Shown here: positions 35,234-44,681 of the stretch, piece after piece | How the letters are laid out: every line of letters begins with the position of its first letter | Position numbering within the stretch: position 1 is the stretch's first letter | From: Pseudomonas batumici | Lineage (GTDB): Bacteria > Pseudomonadota > Gammaproteobacteria > Pseudomonadales > Pseudomonadaceae | DNA length: 64,000 nucleotides | NCBI RefSeq assembly: GCF_000820515.1 | Contig: NZ_JXDG01000126.1 | Location: 1 to 64,000 of the forward strand | Direction of reading: 5' to 3' | Translations under genes and position numbers: made by a program | The notes under the pieces: model-generated | Seen by the model: the letters and a program-made list of their open reading frames with translations, nothing else | Told to the model about the DNA's origin: nothing | Database searches by the model: none

Positions 35234-36535
35234 ATGTTGAATAAACGGATCGGTCTGCTCGCATTGGGCATTCTCGGCGCTACCCAGGCCATGGCCAGTG
35301 ATCAATCGGACTCCAAGGGTTTCGTTGATGACAGCCACCTGAACGTCCTGCTGCGTAACGCTTACATCAATCGTGATTACAAAAACGGCAAAGACGACAA
35401 GATCGAATGGGGCCAGGCGGCCATCGGTACCTTCCAGTCCGGCTTCACCCAAGGCACCGTAGGTGTGGGTGTTGACGCTTTCGGCCTGTACGCTGTGCGC
35501 CTGGACGGCGGTCGCGGCGAAACCGGCGCGCAAGGCATCGACTTCTTCAAGCAGGACAACAACGGCAACCCTGCCAAGGACCTGGCCAAGGGCGGCGCCG
35601 CGGTGAAATTCCGCCTGTCCAACACCGTGCTGACCTACGGTGACCAGATGCCGGCCCTGCCGCTGCTGAACTACGACAACTCCCGCCTGTTGCCGGAAAG
35701 CTACACCGGTACCTTGATCACCTCCAAGGAGATCGAAGGCCTGGAGCTGAACGCCGGTCACTTCACCGCCGAGTCGCGCAAGAGCGCCGAAGGTCGTGAC
35801 AGCGGTGGCCTGAAAGGCATCGACATCCTGGGCGGTAGCTACCAGTTCACCAAGCAGTTCAAGGCGGCGCTGTATGCCTCCGACGTCGACGAGGTGCTGA
35901 AGAAGCAGTACCTGAACCTGAACTACGTGTTCCCGATCGCGTCCGACCAGTCCCTGACCCTGGACTTCAACGGCTACCGTACCCAGCTGGACCGTGGCTA
36001 CGCGCAGGCGCAAGGTGCTCAAGGTCGCGACAACCGGATCTGGAGCCTGGCCGCCACCTACGCCCTGGGCGCTCACTCCTTCACCATCGCACATCAGAGC
36101 AGCACCGGCGGCAGCCTGCTGGGCTATCCGTACGGCGGCTACCAGAAGGACCAGGGCCGTATCGGCGACGGTGGCAACACCATCAACCTGGCGAACTCCT
36201 ACTGGTCGGACTTCAACGCTGCCGATGAGCGTTCCTGGCAGCTGGGCTATGGTCTGGACTTCGGCGCCTTCGGCGTTCCGGGCCTGACCTACAACGTGGC
36301 CTACGTACGTGGCGACAACATCACCAGCGTCAACAGCGCCGGTACTGTCTTCACTGGCGGCACTGAGCGTGAATTCTTCAACCAGGTCAAGTATGTGGTC
36401 CAGAGCGGCCCGGCCAAGGACCTGAGCGTGAAGCTGCGTAGCTCGATCCTGCGTGTCTCGGAGCAATCGCGCGACTACAACGTGAGCGGTAACGAAGTGC
36501 GCGTGTACGTCGACTACCCGATCAGCGTGTTCTGA
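35234..36535 (+). CDS. OprD-family outer-membrane porin
   Basis: 433 residues. A signal peptide (about 1-21, cleavage after 'TQAMA') is followed by an 18-strand OprD-type barrel with family motifs: 'FTQGTVGVGVDAFG', 'YVVQSGPAKDLSVKLR' and a terminal 'VYVDYPISVF' ending in Phe as outer-membrane proteins do. OprD porins take up amino acids and small organic acids. In P. aeruginosa the OprE porin lies beside aguA; the same neighbourhood here suggests an OprE-like protein, but substrate and orthology are inference. AAGGAA precedes the ATG. A strong terminator follows. Confidence 0.9.
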   Translation: MLNKRIGLLALGILGATQAMASDQSDSKGFVDDSHLNVLLRNAYINRDYKNGKDDKIEWGQAAIGTFQSGFTQGTVGVGVDAFGLYAVRLDGGRGETGAQGIDFFKQDNNGNPAKDLAKGGAAVKFRLSNTVLTYGDQMPALPLLNYDNSRLLPESYTGTLITSKEIEGLELNAGHFTAESRKSAEGRDSGGLKGIDILGGSYQFTKQFKAALYASDVDEVLKKQYLNLNYVFPIASDQSLTLDFNGYRTQLDRGYAQAQGAQGRDNRIWSLAATYALGAHSFTIAHQSSTGGSLLGYPYGGYQKDQGRIGDGGNTINLANSYWSDFNAADERSWQLGYGLDFGAFGVPGLTYNVAYVRGDNITSVNSAGTVFTGGTEREFFNQVKYVVQSGPAKDLSVKLRSSILRVSEQSRDYNVSGNEVRVYVDYPISVF

Positions 36536-36572
36536 TCGAGTGACACCGCTGTAGCCACCTGATCCCAGGTGA

Positions 36573-36604
36573 AAAAAACGCCCCGACTGGTTCGGGGCGT
36601 TTTT
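36573..36604 (+). terminator. Rho-independent terminator after the porin gene
   Basis: AAAAACGCCCCGA pairs with TCGGGGCGTTTTT around a short loop, 37 bases after the stop. Confidence 0.92.
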
Positions 36605-36781
36605 GTTTTCCGGGATTGTTGACGGCCCACCACCCCGGAAACATTGCGTTTCGTGCATAAGGTACTAGCTTTATGCCTGCACGGATTGCAGCTGTTGGAT
36701 ACCCATGCCCTTGTGCCTGTTTCCCGCCTCTTTCCTGCGCCCAACCCACGACGTTCACGGTTGATCCACAGGAGCAACACC

Positions 36782-38821
36782 ATGACAGGCATGCACAAGG
36801 GCAGGTCCCGTTATCCGTATTCACTGGGGCTGCTGGCCCTGGCAGTGATGGGGGCCGCCACCACGGCACAGGCAGTGGAAGCCTCCAGGCTGTTCAGCAA
36901 CCCTCCCTCCCTGGAACAACAGGCACCGACCGCCAAGGTCGTGGAAGGCACGCTGCTGCTCAAATCCAACGCCGCCGTCGAAGCCCCCCAGGCCCATGTC
37001 GGGCGCGAACGGCAGTTGGACCTGACCATCAAATACACCCAGAACCAGATTCTCGACCCGGCCACCGGCAAGGGCTTTCCGGTATCGCTGCGCAGCTACG
37101 TCGGCACCGACGTCAATCCCAAGACGCCTTTCATCGCACCGACCATCGACGTCACCCCGGGCGACACCGTGCGCATCACCCTCAACAACCAGTTGCCCGC
37201 CGACCCCAGCTGCACCGCCCATGACAGCAAGCCGGACGTACCGCACTGCTTCAACGGCACCAACCTGCATTCCCACGGGTTGTGGGTCAGCCCCACGGGC
37301 AACAGCGACAACGTGCTGCTGTCGATCAACCCCGGCGTCAGCTTCCAGTACGAATACAACATCCCGGCCGACCACCCGGCGGGTACGTTCTGGTACCACC
37401 CGCATCGCCACGGTTCCACCGCGATCCAGGTCGCCAGCGGCATGGCCGGCGCGTTGATCATTCATGGCGACCGCAAGCCGACCCGAGACGCCAACGGCGA
37501 TATCGACACCCTGCTCAAGGGCACCGACGGCAAGCCCTTCAAGGAGCGCTTGCTGGTGTTCCAGCAGATTCCCTACGCGTGCAAGGACGCCGCCGGCAAC
37601 TTCCGCTACAAGATCGTCAAGGGCAAGAAAGTCATCGACTGGACCTGCAACAAGGGCGAAGTGGGGGTTGTCGAGTCGTTCGACCAGCTCCAGCCTTCCA
37701 GTTGGGCCGATTCGGGGCGCTACACCAGCGTCAACGGCCTGGTGCAGCCGATCTTCGATGGCGCGCAGCCCGGCCAGGTCGAGCGCTGGCGCCTGGTCCA
37801 CGCGGGGATCCGCGACACCATCCGGCCGCTGTTCCGCAAACTCAAGGACAGCGCCAAGTCGGACAGCGACAAGGGCATCACAGCCCTGGCCGCGGCCAAC
37901 TTCATAGAACAGCAATGCACGGGTGAGCCGGTCAACTATCAGGTAATCGCCTCCGATGGCCTGACTATGGAACAGGCCCAGAGTCGTCAGGTCATCACCA
38001 TGCAGCCGGGCTATCGCAACGACCTGCTGATCGTCTTTCCCGAGCCCGGTCGCTACTGCGTGACCGATGAGCCCTCCACGGCTTCGGGCGGTGTCAGCCA
38101 GCAGGCCAGCGGTCGTCAACTGCTCGGTTTTGTCGATGTGGGGCCCGGGGCGAAAGTGGCGGACACCAAGGCGCGCCTGACCCAGGAACTGGTGGCTGCC
38201 GCCGAACGCAACATGCCGGCGGACATCAAGGCCACCGTGATAGCCGACCTGAAGAAGGACCTGCGGCTGGACAAGTTCATCCCCCACCCGAGTATTGCCG
38301 CCAGCGAAATCAAGGGTGAACAGAAACTGGTGTTCCTGATCGATACCAAGGACCCGAACAACGTCAAGTTCGCCGTGGGCACCACCAAGGAAAATGCCGT
38401 GCCCTATCAGCCGGGGGTGATCGACCGCCATCTGAAGCTGGGCGACGCCGAAACCTGGATCCTGCAATCGGCCTTTGCCAGTCACCCGTTCCATATTCAC
38501 GTCAACCCGTTCCAGATCGAGAAAATCATCGGCCCGGATGGCGTCGATCTCAGCGAGCCCGGCGCGGTGGACAAGACCGACAATAACGACGCGCAATACG
38601 CCGGCATGAAAGGCGTGTGGAAAGACACGCTGTTCGTCAAAGGCAAAGTCGATGGCAGCGGCGTCTATACCCTGTATGTGCGTACCCGCTACCAGCGCTA
38701 CATCGGCGAGTTTGTGCTGCACTGCCACATCCTCGACCACGAGGACCAGGGCATGATGCAGAACGTGAGCATCGAACTGCCGGATGGGGTGGGGGGGACG
38801 ACGATGGGGGCACATCACTGA
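36782..38821 (+). CDS. Multicopper oxidase family protein
   Basis: 679 residues. An N-terminal signal peptide ('LGLLALAVMGAATTAQA', about 15-31) indicates export. Copper-binding motifs are all present: 'HSHG' (163-166), 'WYHPHRHG' (near 212), 'HPFHIHVNPF' (near 567) and 'HCHILDHEDQGMM' (near 648) with the type-1 Cys and axial Met. It should oxidise a substrate (metal ion, phenolic or organic amine) and reduce oxygen to water. It is convergent with the phz operon and separated by a bidirectional terminator. A role in phenazine handling is possible but not shown. Confidence 0.9.
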   Translation: MTGMHKGRSRYPYSLGLLALAVMGAATTAQAVEASRLFSNPPSLEQQAPTAKVVEGTLLLKSNAAVEAPQAHVGRERQLDLTIKYTQNQILDPATGKGFPVSLRSYVGTDVNPKTPFIAPTIDVTPGDTVRITLNNQLPADPSCTAHDSKPDVPHCFNGTNLHSHGLWVSPTGNSDNVLLSINPGVSFQYEYNIPADHPAGTFWYHPHRHGSTAIQVASGMAGALIIHGDRKPTRDANGDIDTLLKGTDGKPFKERLLVFQQIPYACKDAAGNFRYKIVKGKKVIDWTCNKGEVGVVESFDQLQPSSWADSGRYTSVNGLVQPIFDGAQPGQVERWRLVHAGIRDTIRPLFRKLKDSAKSDSDKGITALAAANFIEQQCTGEPVNYQVIASDGLTMEQAQSRQVITMQPGYRNDLLIVFPEPGRYCVTDEPSTASGGVSQQASGRQLLGFVDVGPGAKVADTKARLTQELVAAAERNMPADIKATVIADLKKDLRLDKFIPHPSIAASEIKGEQKLVFLIDTKDPNNVKFAVGTTKENAVPYQPGVIDRHLKLGDAETWILQSAFASHPFHIHVNPFQIEKIIGPDGVDLSEPGAVDKTDNNDAQYAGMKGVWKDTLFVKGKVDGSGVYTLYVRTRYQRYIGEFVLHCHILDHEDQGMMQNVSIELPDGVGGTTMGAHH

Positions 38822-38833
38822 GGCTATCCTGAC

Positions 38834-38869
38834 GGCTATAGGCCCGCAAATCCCGGCGGGCCTGTAGCC
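38834..38869. terminator. Bidirectional hairpin between the multicopper oxidase and phzG
   Basis: GGCTATAGGCCCGC (38834-38847) pairs with GCGGGCCTGTAGCC (38856-38869) at 13 of 14 positions. It lies in the 69-base gap between convergent genes and would end both transcripts. Confidence 0.75.
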
Positions 38870-38890
38870 GTGCGCTCACCCGAGGCAGCC

Positions 38891-39532
38891 CTAAGGTTGC
38901 AAGCGCCGCACCACCCAGCCATCGGGCGTGCGGTCGTATCGCAGCCGTTCGTGCAGCCGGTCCTGGCCGTTGCCCCAGAATTCCACCGACTCCAGCCGCA
39001 ACTCGAACACGCAGTAACCTTCGGGGCGCGGCAAGGGGCCTTGGCTGCCCGACAACGCCTTGGCCCTGGCGCGTAGCGCTTCGACATCGCTCAGGTCTTC
39101 GCTCTGGCGGGACACCGCCGACATCGGGTGGGTCACGTGGGGACGTCCTCGCCAGGCGGCATCGGCGCGGGCATCGCTGAGTCGTTCGGCACGTCCGTTG
39201 AGCACGATCTGCTGGCTGGTCTCGCGCCAGTACAGCACACCGGATGCCCAGGGATTCTCGGCCAGCTCACGACCTTTCTGGCTGCCGGCATGGGTGCTGA
39301 ACACCAGCCCGGTGTCCGACACTTCGCCGATCACCACGACCCGGGTCGAAGGCCGCCCGCGGGCATCCGCCGTTGCCAGTGCCAGGGCCTTGGGTTCGCG
39401 CACGCCATAGCGTCGGGCGCGTTCCAGCCAGTTGTTCAGCACGACAAAGGGATTGGCGGGCGGCGTGGCGAACTCCGGAAACGGGGCCTCGATGGTGCCT
39501 GTAAGGGATTCCGACAGCAGGTGTGCGCTCAT
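38891..39532 (-). CDS. phzG: Phenazine biosynthesis FMN-dependent oxidase PhzG
   Basis: 213 residues of the pyridoxamine-5'-phosphate-oxidase family. FMN-binding segments 'RPSTRVVVIGEVSD', 'THAGSQKGRELAENPWAS' and 'LYWRETSQQIVLNG' are present, and it ends 'RLHERLRYDRTPDGWVVRRLQP'-like, as in PhzG. The enzyme oxidises the tricyclic precursor toward phenazine-1-carboxylic acid. It is the last gene of the phz operon, 25 bases after phzF. No phzO, phzH, phzM or phzS homologue follows. The next gene is the convergent multicopper oxidase. Confidence 0.94.
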   Translation of the reverse strand: MSAHLLSESLTGTIEAPFPEFATPPANPFVVLNNWLERARRYGVREPKALALATADARGRPSTRVVVIGEVSDTGLVFSTHAGSQKGRELAENPWASGVLYWRETSQQIVLNGRAERLSDARADAAWRGRPHVTHPMSAVSRQSEDLSDVEALRARAKALSGSQGPLPRPEGYCVFELRLESVEFWGNGQDRLHERLRYDRTPDGWVVRRLQP

Positions 39533-39557
39533 AGGGAGTCTCCGATGGCCTGGGTAT

Positions 39558-40394
39558 TCATATGAAAGTGGTGCCTTGGGCGAAGGCCACGCCATTACCC
39601 GACACCTGCACCGTGGTGACCGTCTCGCCATAGCCCTCGGCCCTGGCGAACATCCGCGACGGGCGACCGATTTCCACACCCTGGAGGATTTCGATCTGCT
39701 GGCCGTAGTCGACCTGGGCATGGCGGATCAGGTGAATCGCCAGGGGCCCCGCAGCCGAGCCGGTGGCCGCGTCCTCGACCACCCCATAGGCCGGCGAGAA
39801 CATCCGGCTGCGCCAGTGCCGGCCGGAACCGGCGAAGCAGTTGATGGCCATGTCATGAAAATTCCCCAACGCGCGATGATCGGGGCGCAACGCCGACAGC
39901 GCCGCGACACTTTCCAGGCCGACGAACACATGTCGCGGACCGTTGCGGTAGATCTCCACCGGAAAGGTCGAGCCTCCGATCCCCAGCGCCCGGAGCAGTT
40001 GCGGCATGCGCTCGAAGGTCTCCCAGGTCGGAATCGGCTGCTGCATGCTGCAGGCCACTACCCGGCCATTCTGGCGTTCCAGCTCGAAGGGGATGGTGCC
40101 CATCGCGGTTTCCAGCTCCAGCCGGTCCTTGTCGGTTTCAGCGCCCAGGGCAATGGCGGTGCCCAGCAGCGGATGGCCGGCGAACGGCAGTTCGTTGACC
40201 GGGGTGAAGATCCGGATATGCGCGTCACCACCGTGGCGCGGGGTCAGGACGAAGGTCACTTCGGACAGGTTCATCTCCCGGGCGATCTGTTGCATGCGCT
40301 GGGCGGGAAGGTCATCGCTGTCAAAGAACACCGCGACCGGGTTGCCCTCCATCGGGACGCTGGCGAAAGCGTCGATCACTACATACCTGTGCAT
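39558..40394 (-). CDS. phzF: Trans-2,3-dihydro-3-hydroxyanthranilate isomerase PhzF
   Basis: 278 residues. Catalytic Glu45 ('NLSEVTF'), His74 ('FAGHPL') and Asp208 ('VVEDAATGSAAGP') are all at the family positions when counted from ATG 40394. PhzF isomerises DHHA to the ketone that condenses to the phenazine core. The ATG at 40394 was chosen over 40415 because it restores these positions and has GGAG upstream. 36 bases separate it from phzE. Confidence 0.97.
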   Translation of the reverse strand: MHRYVVIDAFASVPMEGNPVAVFFDSDDLPAQRMQQIAREMNLSEVTFVLTPRHGGDAHIRIFTPVNELPFAGHPLLGTAIALGAETDKDRLELETAMGTIPFELERQNGRVVACSMQQPIPTWETFERMPQLLRALGIGGSTFPVEIYRNGPRHVFVGLESVAALSALRPDHRALGNFHDMAINCFAGSGRHWRSRMFSPAYGVVEDAATGSAAGPLAIHLIRHAQVDYGQQIEILQGVEIGRPSRMFARAEGYGETVTTVQVSGNGVAFAQGTTFI

Positions 40395-40430
40395 GGTTTG
40401 CTCCATTGTGTTCAAGGGGGTCGCGGTGGA

Positions 40431-42308
40431 TCACGCCGACAGGGCGTGGCGCATCAGGTCGGCGATGATGCGCGGCCCTTCCTGGGTCAGCACCGACTCG
40501 GGGTGAAACTGCATGGAGGCGAAATGCGGCCCGCGCAGCGCATGGACCTCGCCGGTTTCCAGGTCGCGGCTGACCTGCACCAGCCCGAGGCCGTCGACCT
40601 CGATGCGGTCCTCGCCGCTCCGGGCGGCGAAGGTGTTGTAGAACCCCACCCGCTCGCGGGCGCCGAACAGGTCGATCTGCTTCTGTACGCCCTGGTTGGG
40701 GATGGCGCGGCGCTGCAGGTCCAGGCCCAGGCAGCGGCTGAGCACCTGGTGACTCAGGCACACGGCGAGAAACGGCCGTTGCTCGTCCAGCAGCGAACGG
40801 ATGGCCACATGCAGGTGGTCGATCTTCGGTTGCTCGATCGCGGTTGGATTGCCTGGCCCCGGACCCATGATGACGATGTCGTAGCCGTCGAAGGCATAGG
40901 CGTCGTTGTAGTTGTGCACACTCACCGCAAGCCCGAGGGCGCGCAGTTGCATGGCGATCATCGAGGTGAAGGTGTCCTCGGCATCGACGATCAGTACGCG
41001 ACGTCCCGACAGATCCGCCTGCGACTGCTGGCGCTCCAGGGCATCGCTCAGCCAGAAGTCGGCGATCAGCGTATTGCGACTGGCCAGGGCGGCGCGCACC
41101 TGGATATTCGAACCGAAACGGGCGGGTGCCTGGTTCTTCAGCGCCGCGATCAGCCCGGCGGCCTTGGCCCGGGTTTCGGCGGCCTCGGCCTGGGGATCGG
41201 AATGACGGACGATGGTCGAGCCGACGCTGATCTTCAGCCGGCCTTCGCGGTCGATATCGGCGGTGCGGATCAGAATCGCCGAATCCAGCGTGCGCTCGCC
41301 TTTTGCGTCGCTGCCGATCAAGGCCGCGATGCCGCTGTAATAGGCACGGCCCTTGGGCTCGTGACGGCGGATCACCCGGCAGGCACTTTCCAGTGGGCTG
41401 CCGGTGACGGTGGGGGCGAACAGGGTTTCGCGCAGGATGTCGCGCACATCGCGGCGGGTGTGGCCTTCGATGAAGTACTCGGTGTGGGCCAGATGGGCCA
41501 TTTCCTTGAGATAGGGGCCGAGTACATGGCCGCCGTCCTCGCAGATCCGCGCCATCATCTTCAGCTCTTCATCCACCACCATGTACAGCTCGTCGGCCTC
41601 CTTGCGGTCGGCGAGAAACTGCATCACTTCGGCCAGGTTGGGACCTGTCGGCGGATAGCGGTAGGTGCCGCTGATGGGGTTCATCACCGCCAGGCCGTCC
41701 TTGAGGCTGATATGCCGCTCGGGCGACGCGCCGACGAAGGTGCGTTCGCCGGTGTGGATGATGAAGGTCCAGTAGACACCTTTTTCCCGCTCCAGCAGAT
41801 GACGGAAAAAGGCCAGGGCACGGGCGATCCCGTACTCGCCGATATCGGCCATGAAGGTGCGCTTGATCACGAAGTTGGCGCCTTCGCCGGCACCGATCTC
41901 GTCGGCGATCACCTGGCTGACAATCTCCGAATAGGCCGTATCACTGAGGTCGAAGCGCTCGTTGAGCAAGGCAATGGGCACCTCGGGCAGCTTTTCCAGT
42001 AGGGTCTCGAGGCGCATCTGTGCCTGCTCGGCCACCTGGAGGGCGATCAAGGGGGCCTGGTCGTCGATCGCCTCGAAGCCGCGCTCGGCGATCTGCCGAT
42101 AGGGCACGATCACCAGCGTTTCCAGCCGGGCTTCGCCGGCCAGGGGCTCGCGCAATTCGATCTGGGTCAGCGACGGCGGCAGCGAGACCTCGCCGAGCAA
42201 TACGTCCACCTGGCCCGGACCATTGGATTCCGGGCGGTACAACAGGGCGAAGGGGGGCGGGTCCGCACGCAGGACCTGGGTGACAAGACGCTCGGCGGCC
42301 AGGTTCAT
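40431..42308 (-). CDS. phzE: Anthranilate-synthase-like ADIC synthase PhzE
   Basis: 625 residues in two fused domains: a chorismate-binding synthase (about 1-400, with 'PISGTYRYPP' and 'VTGSPLESACRVI') and a type-1 glutamine amidotransferase (about 430-620, nucleophile Cys in 'LAVCLSHQVLS', His-Glu in 'QFHPESVLTQEG'). It converts chorismate and glutamine to 2-amino-2-desoxyisochorismate, the committed step. The ATG overlaps the phzD stop (ATGA), so synthesis of the two is coupled. Confidence 0.97.
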   Translation of the reverse strand: MNLAAERLVTQVLRADPPPFALLYRPESNGPGQVDVLLGEVSLPPSLTQIELREPLAGEARLETLVIVPYRQIAERGFEAIDDQAPLIALQVAEQAQMRLETLLEKLPEVPIALLNERFDLSDTAYSEIVSQVIADEIGAGEGANFVIKRTFMADIGEYGIARALAFFRHLLEREKGVYWTFIIHTGERTFVGASPERHISLKDGLAVMNPISGTYRYPPTGPNLAEVMQFLADRKEADELYMVVDEELKMMARICEDGGHVLGPYLKEMAHLAHTEYFIEGHTRRDVRDILRETLFAPTVTGSPLESACRVIRRHEPKGRAYYSGIAALIGSDAKGERTLDSAILIRTADIDREGRLKISVGSTIVRHSDPQAEAAETRAKAAGLIAALKNQAPARFGSNIQVRAALASRNTLIADFWLSDALERQQSQADLSGRRVLIVDAEDTFTSMIAMQLRALGLAVSVHNYNDAYAFDGYDIVIMGPGPGNPTAIEQPKIDHLHVAIRSLLDEQRPFLAVCLSHQVLSRCLGLDLQRRAIPNQGVQKQIDLFGARERVGFYNTFAARSGEDRIEVDGLGLVQVSRDLETGEVHALRGPHFASMQFHPESVLTQEGPRIIADLMRHALSA

Positions 42309-42928
42309 GGCAGCACCTCCTCGGTGGTGACGACCATCGCGCACCGGCTGGCGGCGTACTCCAGCGCCATCCAGTGATGCTCCTTGCTGAAATCGGCGAT
42401 GGCGTCGGCCACCAGGAATGGCTGGATATCGTTCGAGTAGGCATCCACCGTGGAGATCAGCACCCCGACATGGGCGTACACCCCGCAGAGGATCAACTGG
42501 TCACGCTCATGGGCACGCATGCGTTCCAACAGATCCGAGTTGAAAAAGGCACTGTAGCGCCACTTGGTCAGCAGCCAGTCGCCGGGCGCCGGCTTGAGCG
42601 CGTCGACCACCTCGCGATCGGCGGGGCTAGCCTGCATGCCAGCGCCCCAGAAGTCCTTGAGCAGGCCGCGTTGGGCTTCGGTCATGCTCCCGGGCTGGGC
42701 GGTGTAGGCCACGGGAATGCCCTGGCCGGCGCACCATTGGCGGATGCGCGCGGCATTGCCGACCACCTCGTCACGCAGGGGCGCGGGCAGGGGGCGGAGA
42801 AAGTAGCGCTGCATATCGTGGATCAGCAGCACGGCGCGCTGCGGATCGATCCGCCAGCGGGCCAGATTGGCTGGCAGATCGTTCGCGGTGGGCAGTGCAT
42901 AGGGGGAAATCGCGGGAATACCGGTCAT
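42305..42928 (-). CDS. phzD: Isochorismatase PhzD
   Basis: 207 residues of the isochorismatase family. The catalytic Asp is in 'LLIHDMQRYF' (Asp38) and the Lys in 'LLTKWRYSAFF' (about 122). 'CGVYAHVGVLISTVDAYSNDI' matches the family. It hydrolyses ADIC to trans-2,3-dihydro-3-hydroxyanthranilic acid and pyruvate. 15 bases separate it from phzC, and its stop overlaps phzE. Confidence 0.97.
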   Translation of the reverse strand: MTGIPAISPYALPTANDLPANLARWRIDPQRAVLLIHDMQRYFLRPLPAPLRDEVVGNAARIRQWCAGQGIPVAYTAQPGSMTEAQRGLLKDFWGAGMQASPADREVVDALKPAPGDWLLTKWRYSAFFNSDLLERMRAHERDQLILCGVYAHVGVLISTVDAYSNDIQPFLVADAIADFSKEHHWMALEYAASRCAMVVTTEEVLP

Positions 42929-42943
42929 TGCAACAGACTCCTG

Positions 42944-44146
42944 TCAAAAGGTTGCATGGGAGGCAGCGGGTGGGTTCTTCCAGGCCAGCACGGTGGTGAT
43001 CGCCTGCCAGGGTGTCAGCCGCGGGTCGCACAGGCTGGTGTAGTGCTGGCTGACCTGGTCGAGCGCGGCGGCATCGGAGGCGCACTCGGTGACATCGTCC
43101 GGAGTGGTCTCCAGGTGCAGGCCGCCGGCAACCCCGCCGGCTGAAAGCACCGCATGCTTGAAGGCGCTGACCTCCCGGGCGATGGTTTCGACCATGCGGG
43201 TCTTGTTGCCGCAGGGCGCGAGGATGGTGTTGCCGTGCATCGGGTCGCTCAGCCAGATGACCTTGTGCCCCGTGGCGCGGACCGCCTCCACCAGCGGCGG
43301 CAGGCGCTCGGCGACCTTCTCGGCGCCCATCCGGGCAATCAGCGTCAGGCGGCCGGGCTCGCGGGCCGGGTCCAGGCGCTCGCACAGGCTCAGCAATTGC
43401 GCGGGTGTCATATCGGGACCGACCTTGCAGGCCACCGGGTTCAGCACCTCGGACAGCAGGGCGACATGGGCACCGTCCACCTGGCGGGTGCGTTCGCCGA
43501 TCCACGGCCAGTGGGTCGAACCGAGAAAGGTCCGGCCCTGTGCGTCGTGGCGCAGCATCGGCAGCTCATAGTCGAGCAGCAGCATCTCGTGGCTGGTCCA
43601 GACCGGCGAGCCGCCGGGCGCACCTTCGGCGAGCCGCTCCTGCCAGCCCAGGTGTTCCATGATCTCGCGGGCGGCCTGGTAGCCTTTGAGCAGGCGCTGC
43701 GGGTCGGGCCGGCGGCTGTCCGAATGGGGGGCGTGGCCGTTGACCATATCGCCGCGATACGCCGGCAATTCGAGCTCGCCAATCCGCTCGCTGGGTTTGG
43801 AGCGGGGCTTGGCGTACTGGCCGGCGATCCGTCCGACCCGGATCACCGGTTGCTGGGTGACCAGGCCGAAGGTCCCGGCGAGGATCTCCAGCACCGCGGC
43901 CTTGCGGGCCACGGCGGCGGGCTGGTTGTCGTTGATGTCCTCGGCGCAGTCACCGGACTGGATGACCTTGCCGTCACCTTCGGCGACCCGCGCCAGGAGC
44001 GCTCGCAGGGCCAGGATGTCCTGTGCCCTGATCAAGGACTGGCTGTCTCTCAGGTGTTGCTGCACGTCCCTCAGGCGTGAGAGATCGCTCCACTGGGGTT
44101 GTTGCAGTGCTTCACAACCCAGAACCCGTCGCACAATCGTTTCCAT
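42944..44146 (-). CDS. phzC: Class II DAHP synthase PhzC
   Basis: 400 residues of the type II 3-deoxy-D-arabino-heptulosonate-7-phosphate synthase family ('VIQSGDCAEDIND', 'RVGRIAGQYAKPRS', 'WLSDPMHGNTI'). It supplies extra shikimate-pathway flux for phenazine synthesis and is generally not feedback-inhibited as housekeeping DAHP synthases are. The start at ATG 44146 has AGGGG upstream; a longer frame toward 44362 would run into phzB. 26 bases separate it from phzB. Confidence 0.95.
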   Translation of the reverse strand: METIVRRVLGCEALQQPQWSDLSRLRDVQQHLRDSQSLIRAQDILALRALLARVAEGDGKVIQSGDCAEDINDNQPAAVARKAAVLEILAGTFGLVTQQPVIRVGRIAGQYAKPRSKPSERIGELELPAYRGDMVNGHAPHSDSRRPDPQRLLKGYQAAREIMEHLGWQERLAEGAPGGSPVWTSHEMLLLDYELPMLRHDAQGRTFLGSTHWPWIGERTRQVDGAHVALLSEVLNPVACKVGPDMTPAQLLSLCERLDPAREPGRLTLIARMGAEKVAERLPPLVEAVRATGHKVIWLSDPMHGNTILAPCGNKTRMVETIAREVSAFKHAVLSAGGVAGGLHLETTPDDVTECASDAAALDQVSQHYTSLCDPRLTPWQAITTVLAWKNPPAASHATF

Positions 44147-44172
44147 GATGAGACCCCTGGCGCAGTGCCGTC

Positions 44173-44661
44173 TTAAGTGGGTATGCCTTCGCGTTTGATT
44201 TCGGGCACCGGGATGTTCAGGGCCCGGAGCTGTTGGAACACGTTCATGAACTCGCGGTTTTGCTTGATCTTGCCGTTCTCGAGGGAGAAGGAATGGAGGA
44301 AGTGGTTCTCGTAGTAGCCGTCCGGGTAGCCGGGAAACAGGATCTGCCCGTGGCCTTCGCACTCGACCCAGAAGTGGTTCGGGTCATCGGTTTCGAAGAT
44401 GCGGATGTCATACCATTCCCAGTCCGGGAAGCACTTCAGCGACCAGACCGCGTGCTCGGCCAGCTTGTCCTTGCCGCGAATGACAATCGGCGCGCCGGTG
44501 TCGGTGGTCCACAGGCCGCCGCTGCCATCTTCGGTAAACAGCTCGTGGCGGCGCAGGCGGGCCTGACCCTTGGTGTGCATGTACTGCTCGACCACCTGGC
44601 GGTTCTTGCGGCGAAGCTCGGTGCTGTTTGCGAACCCATCGTGTTGGTCTGGATTGGACAT
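44173..44661 (-). CDS. phzB: Phenazine biosynthesis protein PhzB
   Basis: 162 residues of the nuclear-transport-factor-2/ketosteroid-isomerase fold. 'RRHELFTEDGSGG', 'NHFWVECEGHG' and the ending 'FQQLRALNIPVPEIKREG' match PhzB. It speeds the condensation of two aminoketone molecules to the tricyclic precursor. It is a close paralogue of PhzA beside it. The ATG at 44661 is preceded by AGAGAGG. 20 bases follow phzA. Confidence 0.96.
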   Translation of the reverse strand: MSNPDQHDGFANSTELRRKNRQVVEQYMHTKGQARLRRHELFTEDGSGGLWTTDTGAPIVIRGKDKLAEHAVWSLKCFPDWEWYDIRIFETDDPNHFWVECEGHGQILFPGYPDGYYENHFLHSFSLENGKIKQNREFMNVFQQLRALNIPVPEIKREGIPT

Positions 44662-44681
44662 GGTCTTGCCTCTCTTGTGGA

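Noticed and set aside
36821..38818. 665-codon minus-strand frame over the multicopper oxidase
   Set aside because: Shadow frame; the plus strand carries all copper-binding motifs.
36782..38821. Multicopper oxidase as a phenazine-modifying enzyme of the phz operon
   Set aside because: It is convergent with phzG and separated by a terminator; it has no similarity to PhzO, PhzH, PhzM or PhzS.
39432..42002. 856-codon plus-strand frame over phzE-phzF
   Set aside because: Shadow frame; phzE and phzF are certain on the opposite strand.
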